A stretch of 39,630 bases of DNA from Candidatus Omnitrophota bacterium (GTDB taxonomy: Bacteria; Omnitrophota; Gorgyraeia; Zapsychrales; Zapsychraceae), in contig JAHFGL010000021.1 in the NCBI GenBank assembly GCA_023247445.1, positions 1-39,630 on the forward strand, read 5' to 3'. Each line of letters begins with the position of its first letter. The first letter of the stretch is position 1. The notes beneath the pieces are model-generated. The model was not told the origin of the DNA. It searched no databases and saw only the letters and a list, made by a program, of their open reading frames with translations. The position numbers and the translations under genes were made by a program. Shown here piece after piece: positions 26,338 through 33,393 of this stretch.

Positions 26338-27632
26338 TTGAAATTTTCTTTCGTGCCTTCGAGCTGAGTGATTTCGCGATGGGCCGCGATGCCACCGATA
26401 CGGGCGAGGATGCGATAAACGTCAAAGATACTGACATCATGATGAACACCACAATCACCATATTTTTTAAGATGCGGGCACATTTTTTTAAAATTCATCC
26501 CTTGGGAGTTTAAATTATCACGCTCACCTTTGCCTGAATGAGAGCGATAAAACCCACCGATTAGATTATTTTCAATTTGATAAATAACAACTTCGCTAAC
26601 CTCGTGATCAATATTGTGAATCGTCAAAACTCCTTCTTGCAAAAGATATCGCTCGATAACTTGTGAACTTTTCCCTTTATAAAGTTTATTGCGCTCTTTG
26701 CGATTAAGATTAAGAATCTCTGCTGGATCTTCAACCGGCAAGACACCCATGCCATATGTGCCCGAATCAGATTTAACAACGATATACGGTTTTTCTTTAA
26801 TGGCGTGTTCTTTATATTTGATCGCAATACGTTTAAATAAATCGTTCGCCAAATCTGCTAGCTTTTGCCGATCGGTATCAACATTAATATTCACTTGATC
26901 CTGCACACTAAATAAACAAGAAAATAGCCATGGATCCATATTCAGAATCTTGGCAAATTCTTTAATCAGATCATTGACGATACAAAAATGATGAGATTTA
27001 TGACGGGCATGCCAGCCAGCCTGAATCGATGGGTAAATCGGGACATTCGTTTTCTTTAGAATCTCTGGAATCCCGGTTGTTAAATCATTGTTAAGAATAA
27101 TTAGATCGATATCATCTCGGCCGGCTTCAAATTCAGAGAGAATGCGTTTAAAGCAGAAAACTTTTACCGATTGCTGTGTTGCTGTCTCAAGCTCAACATA
27201 TTTTGCACTGTCACAAAAGTCCGGTTGAATAGATAAGAAGGTGGCGATCCTGACACGAAATCCGGCTTGTTCAATGATCTGCTGCAAAATACGGATATTT
27301 TCCAAGTACCAAGTGTTACGCGTATGTTCTTCAGCCACGATTAAAATATTTTGACAACCAGGAACACGCTTTAAAACTGCTTCCTTAATAAATTTAACAG
27401 AGTCCGCCAGTCCATGTTCACACAAATTGTTAAATCCAGCGGGAAACAGATTGGTATCAACAACCGAGACCTTAAAGCCAGCATCGCGGATATCGAGTGA
27501 CGTATATAAGGGAAGTTCCTTTGAACGTTCGTGAGATTCCAACCAGCTGATAATCGCTTCTTGATTTTGTTTGATCCGTTCAAGAATTTCTATCATTGTT
27601 TTGGTCATAGGGATAATTGAGGTTTGTTCCAT
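26334..27632 (-). CDS. gshA: Glutamate-cysteine ligase, GshA (pfam08886) type
   Basis: The 432-residue protein matches the GshA family described from acidithiobacilli and other proteobacteria, not the E. coli or plant types. Family blocks seen are YTSLDIRDAGFKVSVVDTNLFPAGFNNLC, VAEEHTRNTWYLENI, NNDLTTGIPEIL, PYIVVKSDSGTYGMGV and a C-terminal GFYRSHSGKGERDNLNSQGM. It makes gamma-glutamylcysteine, the first step of glutathione synthesis. ATG 27632 is chosen because the predicted promoter puts the transcript start at that codon; TTG 27647 and ATG 27608 are alternatives. Typically Proteobacterial, so transfer into this lineage is likely. Confidence 0.92.
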   Translation of the reverse strand: MEQTSIIPMTKTMIEILERIKQNQEAIISWLESHERSKELPLYTSLDIRDAGFKVSVVDTNLFPAGFNNLCEHGLADSVKFIKEAVLKRVPGCQNILIVAEEHTRNTWYLENIRILQQIIEQAGFRVRIATFLSIQPDFCDSAKYVELETATQQSVKVFCFKRILSEFEAGRDDIDLIILNNDLTTGIPEILKKTNVPIYPSIQAGWHARHKSHHFCIVNDLIKEFAKILNMDPWLFSCLFSVQDQVNINVDTDRQKLADLANDLFKRIAIKYKEHAIKEKPYIVVKSDSGTYGMGVLPVEDPAEILNLNRKERNKLYKGKSSQVIERYLLQEGVLTIHNIDHEVSEVVIYQIENNLIGGFYRSHSGKGERDNLNSQGMNFKKMCPHLKKYGDCGVHHDVSIFDVYRILARIGGIAAHREITQLEGTKENFK

Positions 27633-27638
27633 GGAAGA

Positions 27639-27667
27639 ATTATGCAATAAATACTTTTAATTGTCGA
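27639..27667 (-). promoter_or_regulatory. gshA operon promoter, probably leaderless
   Basis: On the - strand TCGACA (27667-27662) and CATAAT (27644-27639) are spaced by 17 bases, each one mismatch from the sigma70 consensus. The predicted start is near 27632, the A of the gshA ATG, and no Shine-Dalgarno sequence precedes that codon. Together these point to a leaderless gshA mRNA. Confidence 0.6.
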
Positions 27668-27708
27668 GCTGAATTTAGATGCAGGCCCAATTAATGAATG
27701 TGACATGT

Positions 27709-27904
27709 CAGTGGTTTAGGCATATTATTATTCGCTCAAACAGTCCTCGCGCGATCGACTTTTCTCAATGGTTTAGACATATGATCACAAAGCGAGTTTG
27801 CGACCGAAGGGAGCATGTTTGAGCGACTGATCATATGTCTAAACCAAGTTTTTGTAGTCGATCAGCTGCGGAACTCGCTCTGTAATAATATGCCTAAACC
27901 ACTG
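27709..27904. repeat. 196-bp nested inverted-repeat element
   Basis: Outer arms 27709-27730 and 27883-27904 are perfect 22-bp inverted repeats. Inner arms 27769-27787 and 27828-27846 are perfect 19-bp inverted repeats. All four arms share the core TGGTTTAGRCATAT. Shorter paired segments lie between them (TCGCTCAAAC at 27732 with its complement at 27817; GATCGACT at 27753 with 27856; AGCGAGTT at 27791 with 27872). A 10-bp palindrome TGACATGTCA sits at the left edge (27701-27710). No open frame of note lies inside. It fills the space between the symporter 3' end and the gshA promoter. It could be a MITE-like non-autonomous element or two abutting REP-like units. Confidence 0.8.
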
Positions 27905-27930
27905 GAGGATTTTATCTCATCTAAGATAAT

Positions 27931-29160
27931 TTATTTAGAAGCATACTTCTGGACAATCAGACTGCAGACGGCATCGCCTTCGACATTAACCATCGTGCGA
28001 ATGGCATCAAGCGGACGGTCAATCGGCAGGAGAATAGCGATCGCCTCAACGGGTAGGCCAACGGATTGAAGAACCATAACCATGGTCACCATTCCGGCAC
28101 TGGGAATGCCTGGCGCGCCAATAGAAGCAATAACAGCGGTAATAACAACCACACATTGTTGGACAAGATTTAACTCTATCCCAACAATGTTCGCAATAAA
28201 TAACGCAGCGGCGGCTTCATACATCGCGGTTCCATCCATGTTGACAGTTGTGCCTAAGGGAAGCACAAACCCCGCAATATCTTTATCAACTTTTAAGTTT
28301 CTTTCCAAGCAGCGCATGGTGACCGGCATCGTTGCTGAACTTGAACTGGTGGAAAAGGCGGTGACCAAGGCCTCTTGCATGGCAGCAAAGAATTTAAACG
28401 GACTAAATTTTGTCAGAATATACAAAATGCCCGGCAAAATAACAATTCCATGAAATAACGTTGTGCCGGCGACAACGGCCATAAACAATCCAAGCGAGGT
28501 AAAGAGGCCAACATTTTGGGTGGCGATTAATTTCGCCAAGAGCGCCATAATTCCAAATGGCGCCAAGCGCATAATCCACTGCACGATGAGCATAATAATA
28601 TCGAAAAACTCATTTAAAAAATTTAATATCGTTTTGGCCTTGGGACCAGTGACAACCAAAGCAATTCCTAAAATTAAGGCGAACACAACAATGGCAAAGA
28701 CATTGCCTTGGGCCATCGCCGTAACAGGATTAACAAACATGCTTGATAAAAATGTTTTAAAGAATTGTGCAATTGACATTTGATCGGCATGAAACATCGA
28801 CATCGAATCTTTAAACAAATCGATGTTTAAGCCAACGCCGGGTTTAGCGATATTAATGACCGTCAGTCCCAAAATGGCAGCGATAATCGGTGTGACTAGA
28901 AAATAAATCATCGTATATTTCCACACCTTATCCATCTGCGCATGGGCACGTAAATTCGCAATGCCGACCGTAATGGATGTAAAGACAAGTGGGATCAAAA
29001 CCATTTTTAGAAGATTGACAAAAAAATCACCGATAATTTCACTAAAATAAACCGTGGGATGATAAACAGGATGGGTATTACCTAAGACATTTAGCAGAAT
29101 TCCAACGCCGACACCAAAGAGCGCACCAAGTAAAATTTGCGTGTTGAGCGATAGTTTCAT
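27931..29160 (-). CDS. Dicarboxylate/amino acid:cation symporter (DAACS family)
   Basis: ATG 29160 gives 409 residues; the in-frame TTG at 29181 is less likely. The protein is an eight-helix, two-hairpin transporter of the GltP/DctA type. The serine-rich HP1 motif STSSSSATMPVT, the PLGTTVNMDGTAMYEA motif of helix 7, and the HP2 stretch SIGAPGIPSAGMVTM are intact. These bind aspartate, glutamate or C4-dicarboxylates with cations. Substrate is not certain; glutamate import would suit the adjacent glutathione operon. It is probably a single-gene unit, with a repeat-rich leader on one side and the nested repeat element on the other. Confidence 0.92.
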   Translation of the reverse strand: MKLSLNTQILLGALFGVGVGILLNVLGNTHPVYHPTVYFSEIIGDFFVNLLKMVLIPLVFTSITVGIANLRAHAQMDKVWKYTMIYFLVTPIIAAILGLTVINIAKPGVGLNIDLFKDSMSMFHADQMSIAQFFKTFLSSMFVNPVTAMAQGNVFAIVVFALILGIALVVTGPKAKTILNFLNEFFDIIMLIVQWIMRLAPFGIMALLAKLIATQNVGLFTSLGLFMAVVAGTTLFHGIVILPGILYILTKFSPFKFFAAMQEALVTAFSTSSSSATMPVTMRCLERNLKVDKDIAGFVLPLGTTVNMDGTAMYEAAAALFIANIVGIELNLVQQCVVVITAVIASIGAPGIPSAGMVTMVMVLQSVGLPVEAIAILLPIDRPLDAIRTMVNVEGDAVCSLIVQKYASK

Positions 29161-29167
29161 ATTGAAA

Positions 29168-29224
29168 GGGTCAAGGTACAAGGGACAAGGGTCAAAGAAT
29201 TCCTTGACCCATGCCCCTTGTCCC
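29168..29224. repeat. Interleaved inverted repeats between the symporter and bolA
   Basis: Four 9-mers occur in order: GGGTCAAGG (29168-29176), GGGACAAGG (29182-29190), CCTTGACCC (29202-29210) and CCTTGTCCC (29216-29224). First pairs perfectly with third and second with fourth, an A-B-A'-B' order. Because A and B differ by one base, a nested hairpin with two mismatches is also possible. A T-run follows on the + strand. The block lies in the leader of the symporter on one strand and upstream of bolA on the other. Confidence 0.75.
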
Positions 29225-29253
29225 TTTTTGCTTTTTATACTACACTAGCTCCC

Positions 29254-29529
29254 ATGACAACAAAAGAAAAAATAGAAAAAATTCTGCGCGCGAAGATTAG
29301 CATTGATCATTTGGATCTTATCGATGAAAGCTTTAAGCATGCTGGCCATAACGAATCTGCGCGTAGCGGAGGGACACACATGCAACTACTCATTGTCTCC
29401 AATGACTTTAAAGGAAAAACTCTTATCCAACGCCATAAACTGATCTATAAAATTCTTGAAAGCGAATTTGAATCCGGCCTGCACGCGCTGGCGATTAAAG
29501 CCTTAACTCCGCAAGAATCAAAATCCTAA
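29254..29529 (+). CDS. bolA: BolA-family protein, second copy
   Basis: ATG 29254 gives 91 residues; an upstream TTG at 29218 lies in the repeat block and is rejected. The protein has KEKIEKILRAKISIDHLDLIDESFKHAGH, SGGTHMQLLIVS, the LIQRHKLIYKIL helix and GLHALAIKALTP, the classic BolA layout and closer to E. coli BolA than the copy at 24873. It may partner a glutaredoxin in Fe-S handling. It is the only + strand gene between 24538 and 35169. Its stop overlaps the stop of the convergent radical SAM gene. Confidence 0.9.
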   Translation: MTTKEKIEKILRAKISIDHLDLIDESFKHAGHNESARSGGTHMQLLIVSNDFKGKTLIQRHKLIYKILESEFESGLHALAIKALTPQESKS

Positions 29530-30749
29530 ATACGACTCGCCAATTTGTTTTGATTTCGCACAAAAAATACAGGATCATCAACAAGAGAAGATTGCAAAAC
29601 GGGCGCAGCTTCGGCTAACCCAAATATTTCCGCGTAATCGCCATGAAAGCCATCACAAATTTTCCGCAACGAACATTTCTGACAATCCAAATGATATTTA
29701 TATCCCAAATCTAGCTTGGCGCGATCGTTTGCTTCTTTTCGATAAAGATTCTTTTTACCAAAGATTATTTGATTTACCATTGCGAGTGCATGCTGAATCT
29801 TCATCAAAGATTTCGCCCAAAGCGGATTGTGACTAACCCAATCGCGCAACTCCAAAGAACGATACATAAAATGTCGATCATTAAATCCCAAGCGATGGGT
29901 GGGCGAAAGAGGGCCATCGCTCATGCGCTGCGGTTGTTGTCCAGTCCATTGCCAACTTTGATAATCCCATTCGTGCGGATCATAGGAGAGTTGTTGTAGA
30001 TTATAAAAATTCTTGCGATGACGCTCCTCAGCAAAACATAAGGGAAGATAGCGAACGTTGGCCTCAATACCAGCGGCTTCGAGAAGATCTAGCGCCTCGG
30101 ATAACTTTGGTTTTATTTCTGAGTAAGATGCCACATTAAGTGCCGAACGTTTACCTGATTTCTGATCATCGAATGGATTAAAAGCGATAAAGTTAACAAC
30201 TAATACTTTTAATTCGATCGCCTTTTTAGCGATTTGCGGCAAAATCGCGATCACCGGTTTTGTCAGCGTGCAGTTAATGCGAACAGGAATTTCCAACTCA
30301 TTCATCTTCTCAATGGCACAAATTAATTTTTCGTACGCGCCATCGCGACCAACGACCTCATCATGAACTTTACCAATGCCATGTAGACTGCAAAGAAAAT
30401 CAGCAATCCCAGCCTTTTTAAATTCTTCTAAACGTCCTGGCTGCGCCAAATATATTCCGTTTGTAATAAGCGTTGGCGCAAGTCCAATCGAGCGACAATA
30501 AACAATCAACTCTAAAATTTGTGGATAAATTGTTGGCTCGCCGCCTTGAATATCAATGGCATCGCATTTATAAAATTTGCGCAGCGTCAAACAAATCTCT
30601 TTGGCTTTGCCAAGTGACATAAACGCATGTTCAGGATGGTGAGCATTTTCGATACGATCAAGAAAGTAGCAGAAGTAACAGCGCAGGTTACACGTTTGTC
30701 CTAACCATAAAACCGCACGACGTGTAAGGGCAGGGGCAGCATTAATCAT
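29526..30749 (-). CDS. Radical SAM protein with C-terminal Cys-rich segment
   Basis: The 407-residue protein has the 4Fe-4S motif C20-x3-C24-x2-C27 (CNLRCYFC), GGEPTIYP for SAM contact and LITNGIYL. The C-terminal part has a short CQKCSLRKIC cluster, like a reduced SPASM/twitch region that could hold a second Fe-S cluster. The long DPHEWDYQSWQWTGQQPQR stretch before it is Trp-rich and not one I recognise. The reaction is unknown. It overlaps the molybdoenzyme gene by 8 bases, so both are made together. It is not a MoaA by its motifs. Confidence 0.82.
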   Translation of the reverse strand: MINAAPALTRRAVLWLGQTCNLRCYFCYFLDRIENAHHPEHAFMSLGKAKEICLTLRKFYKCDAIDIQGGEPTIYPQILELIVYCRSIGLAPTLITNGIYLAQPGRLEEFKKAGIADFLCSLHGIGKVHDEVVGRDGAYEKLICAIEKMNELEIPVRINCTLTKPVIAILPQIAKKAIELKVLVVNFIAFNPFDDQKSGKRSALNVASYSEIKPKLSEALDLLEAAGIEANVRYLPLCFAEERHRKNFYNLQQLSYDPHEWDYQSWQWTGQQPQRMSDGPLSPTHRLGFNDRHFMYRSLELRDWVSHNPLWAKSLMKIQHALAMVNQIIFGKKNLYRKEANDRAKLDLGYKYHLDCQKCSLRKICDGFHGDYAEIFGLAEAAPVLQSSLVDDPVFFVRNQNKLASRI

Positions 30750-31440
30750 TTATTTGCGGCTCAGCGTATCGATCGTCATACCAGGGTTCAGCGGTATTGG
30801 AATAACCACGCAGCTCCCAAAATCCTAATTTTTCTTTTGATAAAAAAATAATTTCCTTAATCCACTTGCTGCCTTTCCAGGCATATTTACGTGGTGTAAT
30901 GAGTCGCACCGGCCCGCCGTGTTCTTTGGGCAGATCAAGGCCTTCCCATTTATGAACAAGAAGAACATCGTCATCGATCGCTTCTTCTAATTTTAAATTG
31001 GTTGAATATCCATCGTGACCAGTCATATAAACATATTTAACGGTTGATTTTAATTTTGCTTTTTGGGCAATGGTTTTTAATTGCACGCCTTCCCAATGGT
31101 TATCCATTCGACTCCAGGTCGTTACACAATGAAAGTCAGAGATGTCTTTTATCTGCGGCAGAGCTAGAAATTCTTTCCAGTTTAGGGTAAATGGATTATC
31201 AACATCACCCATGACTGCTAATTGCCATTTATCTTTTGGAATGTCTGGCAAGATTCCTAAATCAAGAATCGGCCAGTTGGGAACTTCGCGTTGACCCGGT
31301 GGGAGTTTCGGCATGCCATGACTATTAGGATCGCCAGTTCCAAGAACTTCTGCTTCCGGGCTTTTCCCACCAGAGAGAAGCCCACGCTTGGCTTTATTTA
31401 TTTTTGCTTTAATTAAATTGGGATTAAATTCTTGTGCCAT
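30742..31440 (-). CDS. Sulfite-oxidase-like molybdopterin oxidoreductase
   Basis: ATG 31440 is supported by AGGA eight bases upstream; the longer frame to 31488 runs into the toxin gene. The 232-residue protein is a stand-alone Mo-pterin domain. DFHCVTTWSRMDNHWEGV contains C105, the expected Mo ligand. HGGPVRLITPRKYAWKGSKWI and FWELRGYSNTAEPWYDDRY are typical of the small sulfite oxidase-like family. No signal peptide, Tat motif, heme or dimerisation domain is seen, so it is probably cytoplasmic. Substrate is unknown. The radical SAM gene follows with overlap. Confidence 0.88.
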   Translation of the reverse strand: MAQEFNPNLIKAKINKAKRGLLSGGKSPEAEVLGTGDPNSHGMPKLPPGQREVPNWPILDLGILPDIPKDKWQLAVMGDVDNPFTLNWKEFLALPQIKDISDFHCVTTWSRMDNHWEGVQLKTIAQKAKLKSTVKYVYMTGHDGYSTNLKLEEAIDDDVLLVHKWEGLDLPKEHGGPVRLITPRKYAWKGSKWIKEIIFLSKEKLGFWELRGYSNTAEPWYDDRYAEPQIND

Positions 31441-31441
31441 T

Positions 31442-31717
31442 TTAAATCCTAGAAAAAATCTGTTCGTACACTTCTTTACGGTGTCCAATTTTTAAAATAC
31501 GAACTTGGTCATTCCCCAAAATTTTATAAATCACTCGATAATCTCCAACGCGTAATTTACGGTAACCCTGCAAACTTTTTCGTAAAGGATCGCCAAAATG
31601 AAGAGGCTCTGTCATTAATCTCGTCTCAATGGCTTTACGAATGCGTTCCTTTATATTCATTGGGATTTTCGAGAGATCTTCCTTAACCTCAGGATGATAA
31701 ATTAACTGGTAGGGCAT
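31442..31717 (-). CDS. RelE/ParE-superfamily toxin
   Basis: The 91-residue protein has the compact RelE fold pattern: YQLIYHPEVKEDLSKIP, a basic helix IKERIRKAIETRL, PLRKSLQGYRKLRVGDYRVIYKI and a C-terminal ILKIGHRKEVYE. The GYRKLRVGDYRVIY and GHRKEVY segments carry the Arg/His/Tyr residues used by ribosome-dependent RNases of this group. The ATG directly abuts the antitoxin stop (TAAATG). Its TAA lies one base before the molybdoenzyme start, so some readthrough transcription into that gene is likely. Confidence 0.9.
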   Translation of the reverse strand: MPYQLIYHPEVKEDLSKIPMNIKERIRKAIETRLMTEPLHFGDPLRKSLQGYRKLRVGDYRVIYKILGNDQVRILKIGHRKEVYEQIFSRI

Positions 31718-31945
31718 TTATGACCAAACTTGTTTATGGGATAAGGCCTTATTCGTTGAAAAACTTTTTTCACGTTTTTCAGCCGTTTTTTGCCAATAAG
31801 AGTCTTCGTATCGTTCAACAGCTTCCTTCAATAAATCTCTAGCCAGCATCGACAAAGAGACTCCTTCCTTATGAGCTAATTTCCCGATAGCTGTGTACAG
31901 ATTTGGTTCTAAAACTACATTTAAACGTGGATGTTTAGTAGACAT
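31718..31945 (-). CDS. Ribbon-helix-helix antitoxin
   Basis: The 75-residue protein has an N-terminal beta strand (RLNVVLEPNLYTAIGKLA) and helix (SLSMLARDLLKEAVERY) of the RHH/CopG type, then a basic disordered tail that would wrap the toxin. It neutralises the RelE-like partner and should repress its own promoter. AGGAGGT lies just before the start, a much stronger ribosome site than the toxin has, as expected for antitoxin excess. Confidence 0.88.
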   Translation of the reverse strand: MSTKHPRLNVVLEPNLYTAIGKLAHKEGVSLSMLARDLLKEAVERYEDSYWQKTAEKREKSFSTNKALSHKQVWS

Positions 31946-31963
31946 ATTTTTACCTCCTGCGAG

Positions 31964-31992
31964 AGTGTAACATATCTGATGAACCGTGTCAA
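31964..31992 (-). promoter_or_regulatory. Promoter of the first toxin-antitoxin operon
   Basis: On the - strand TTGACA (31992-31987), 17 bases, then TACACT (31969-31964) with an extended TG one base before the -10. The start codon follows 18 bases after the -10. It lies just beyond the end of the upstream flavoprotein gene, so the operon has its own promoter. Confidence 0.7.
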
Positions 31993-31997
31993 AAGAC

Positions 31998-33374
31998 CTA
32001 TTTCAATATTTCTTGTGCTTTGCGCGCGGCGTTACGGACAATTTCAGGTAGCGCAGGATGGATGTAAATCATATTAAGAAGATCATCGAGCGTGCCGTCT
32101 TTATTCATAAAGGCAATGAGCATATGGATCATGTTGGAGGCCTCATCGCCAACAATATGCGCACCCAAGATTTTCCGTGTCGATCGTTCAATTAAAATTT
32201 TACAAAACCCGTGATCAGATAACAGCGCCATACCCATCGCACTGCTTTTATAGGAGTTGAGTCCAACAACATAATTAACACCTTCGGCCTTTAGTTGATC
32301 TTCCGTTTTCCCGACACCCGCAACTTGCGGATACGTAAAAACAGCATGAGGAACGGGAGGATACTTAATGGGCAAGTTACGCTTTCGACCAAAAATTTCA
32401 TCAAACAAATATTCACCTTCAAAGTTTACACTGTGACGAAAGAAATAATTTCCAACACAATCGCCCATTGAATAAATGCCGGGCACAGTTGTTCGCAGAT
32501 GATCATCAACCTTAATAAATCCACCATCGCGTAATTTAATATTCGTATTTTCAAGCGACAACGTATCGGTATTGGCAACAATGCCGGTTGCCACAAGCAA
32601 GCTATCCGCCGTCATTACTTTGAGCGCGCCTTGCGAATCTTTATAAGCCACACTAAACAAACCACTATTAAATTCAACTTTTATTGGAATCGTACCGATA
32701 TGGATGTTGTTTCGTTTTGAAAACTCGCGGGTAAATTCTTCAGCAACTTGAGAATCTTCGCCACGCAAAAATTGACTGCGCACGAGAAAGTGAACTTCGG
32801 TGCCCAACGAACTATACGCATGACCAAGTTCAACAGCGATATAACCGGCTCCTAAGATAATCATTTTTTGCGGCAGCTTGGTATTACGCAACGCTTCGGT
32901 ACTCGTCATAAAAGGAGTGTTGTTCAAGCCTTCAATATTGGGAATATGCGGTCGCGCGCCAACGGCAATAAAAATTTTATCAGCGGTTAATTGTTCGCCG
33001 TTAACTTCAATGACTTTATCACTGACAAAACGAGCGGCGGCTTTGTAATAATCAATGTTGGGATTCTTTGTATAGCCAGCGACAATACTCGCGGAATCTT
33101 GATCAACCGTTTCTGAAATGCGCGTGATAAGTTTGGCAAAATCAACGCTAAATTTCGTATTGTTAAGAAGGTCAAACTTGTAAGCGTCTTTAATCTCAAG
33201 CGCCACATCTGCGGGATGGATGAGCATCTTTGATGGAATACAACCACGATTTAAACAGGTGCCGCCTAAGGCATCTTTTTCGATGGCGGCTACTTTAAAT
33301 CCAAGTCGAGCGGCAGGGGAGGTAATCTTTGCGCCACCGCCGGAACCAATGACAATAATGTCGTATTTTTTCAT
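31998..33374 (-). CDS. Lipoamide-dehydrogenase-like pyridine nucleotide-disulfide oxidoreductase
   Basis: The 458 residues show FAD-binding DIIVIGSGGG, the redox pair C40-x4-C45 in GGTCLNRGCIPSK, the NAD(P)-binding ILGAGYIAVELGHAYSSLG, GIYSMGDCVGN, and the active-site base H439 with E444 in HPALPE. The HPALPE ending resembles mycothione reductase and some Lpd paralogues, not HPTSEE of glutathione reductase. No 2-oxoacid dehydrogenase genes lie nearby. With a glutathione operon 4 kb away it is a candidate disulfide reductase, but specificity cannot be read from sequence. It follows dus by 19 bases with no clear ribosome site. Confidence 0.88.
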   Translation of the reverse strand: MKKYDIIVIGSGGGAKITSPAARLGFKVAAIEKDALGGTCLNRGCIPSKMLIHPADVALEIKDAYKFDLLNNTKFSVDFAKLITRISETVDQDSASIVAGYTKNPNIDYYKAAARFVSDKVIEVNGEQLTADKIFIAVGARPHIPNIEGLNNTPFMTSTEALRNTKLPQKMIILGAGYIAVELGHAYSSLGTEVHFLVRSQFLRGEDSQVAEEFTREFSKRNNIHIGTIPIKVEFNSGLFSVAYKDSQGALKVMTADSLLVATGIVANTDTLSLENTNIKLRDGGFIKVDDHLRTTVPGIYSMGDCVGNYFFRHSVNFEGEYLFDEIFGRKRNLPIKYPPVPHAVFTYPQVAGVGKTEDQLKAEGVNYVVGLNSYKSSAMGMALLSDHGFCKILIERSTRKILGAHIVGDEASNMIHMLIAFMNKDGTLDDLLNMIYIHPALPEIVRNAARKAQEILK

Positions 33375-33393
33375 ATCAGCATTGTCATCTTTA

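Noticed and set aside
27709-27904. Possible CRISPR array
   Set aside because: The repeat core occurs four times but in two orientations with paired arms, and there are no cas genes; it is a nested palindrome.
28082-28783. Two + strand open frames (123 and 106 codons) opposite the symporter
   Set aside because: Antisense shadows of the conserved transporter motifs; no independent coding signal.
29204-29241. Sigma70 promoter for bolA using TTGACC or TTGTCC with TATACT
   Set aside because: TATACT (29236) is a fair -10, but the candidate -35 boxes give spacers of 26 or 12 bases, so no complete promoter is supported.
29526-30749. Radical SAM protein as a MoaA-type molybdopterin synthesis enzyme
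   Set aside because: The radical SAM motif is present but the MoaA C-terminal CxxCx(13)C cluster and GG end are not; pairing with a molybdoenzyme alone is not enough.
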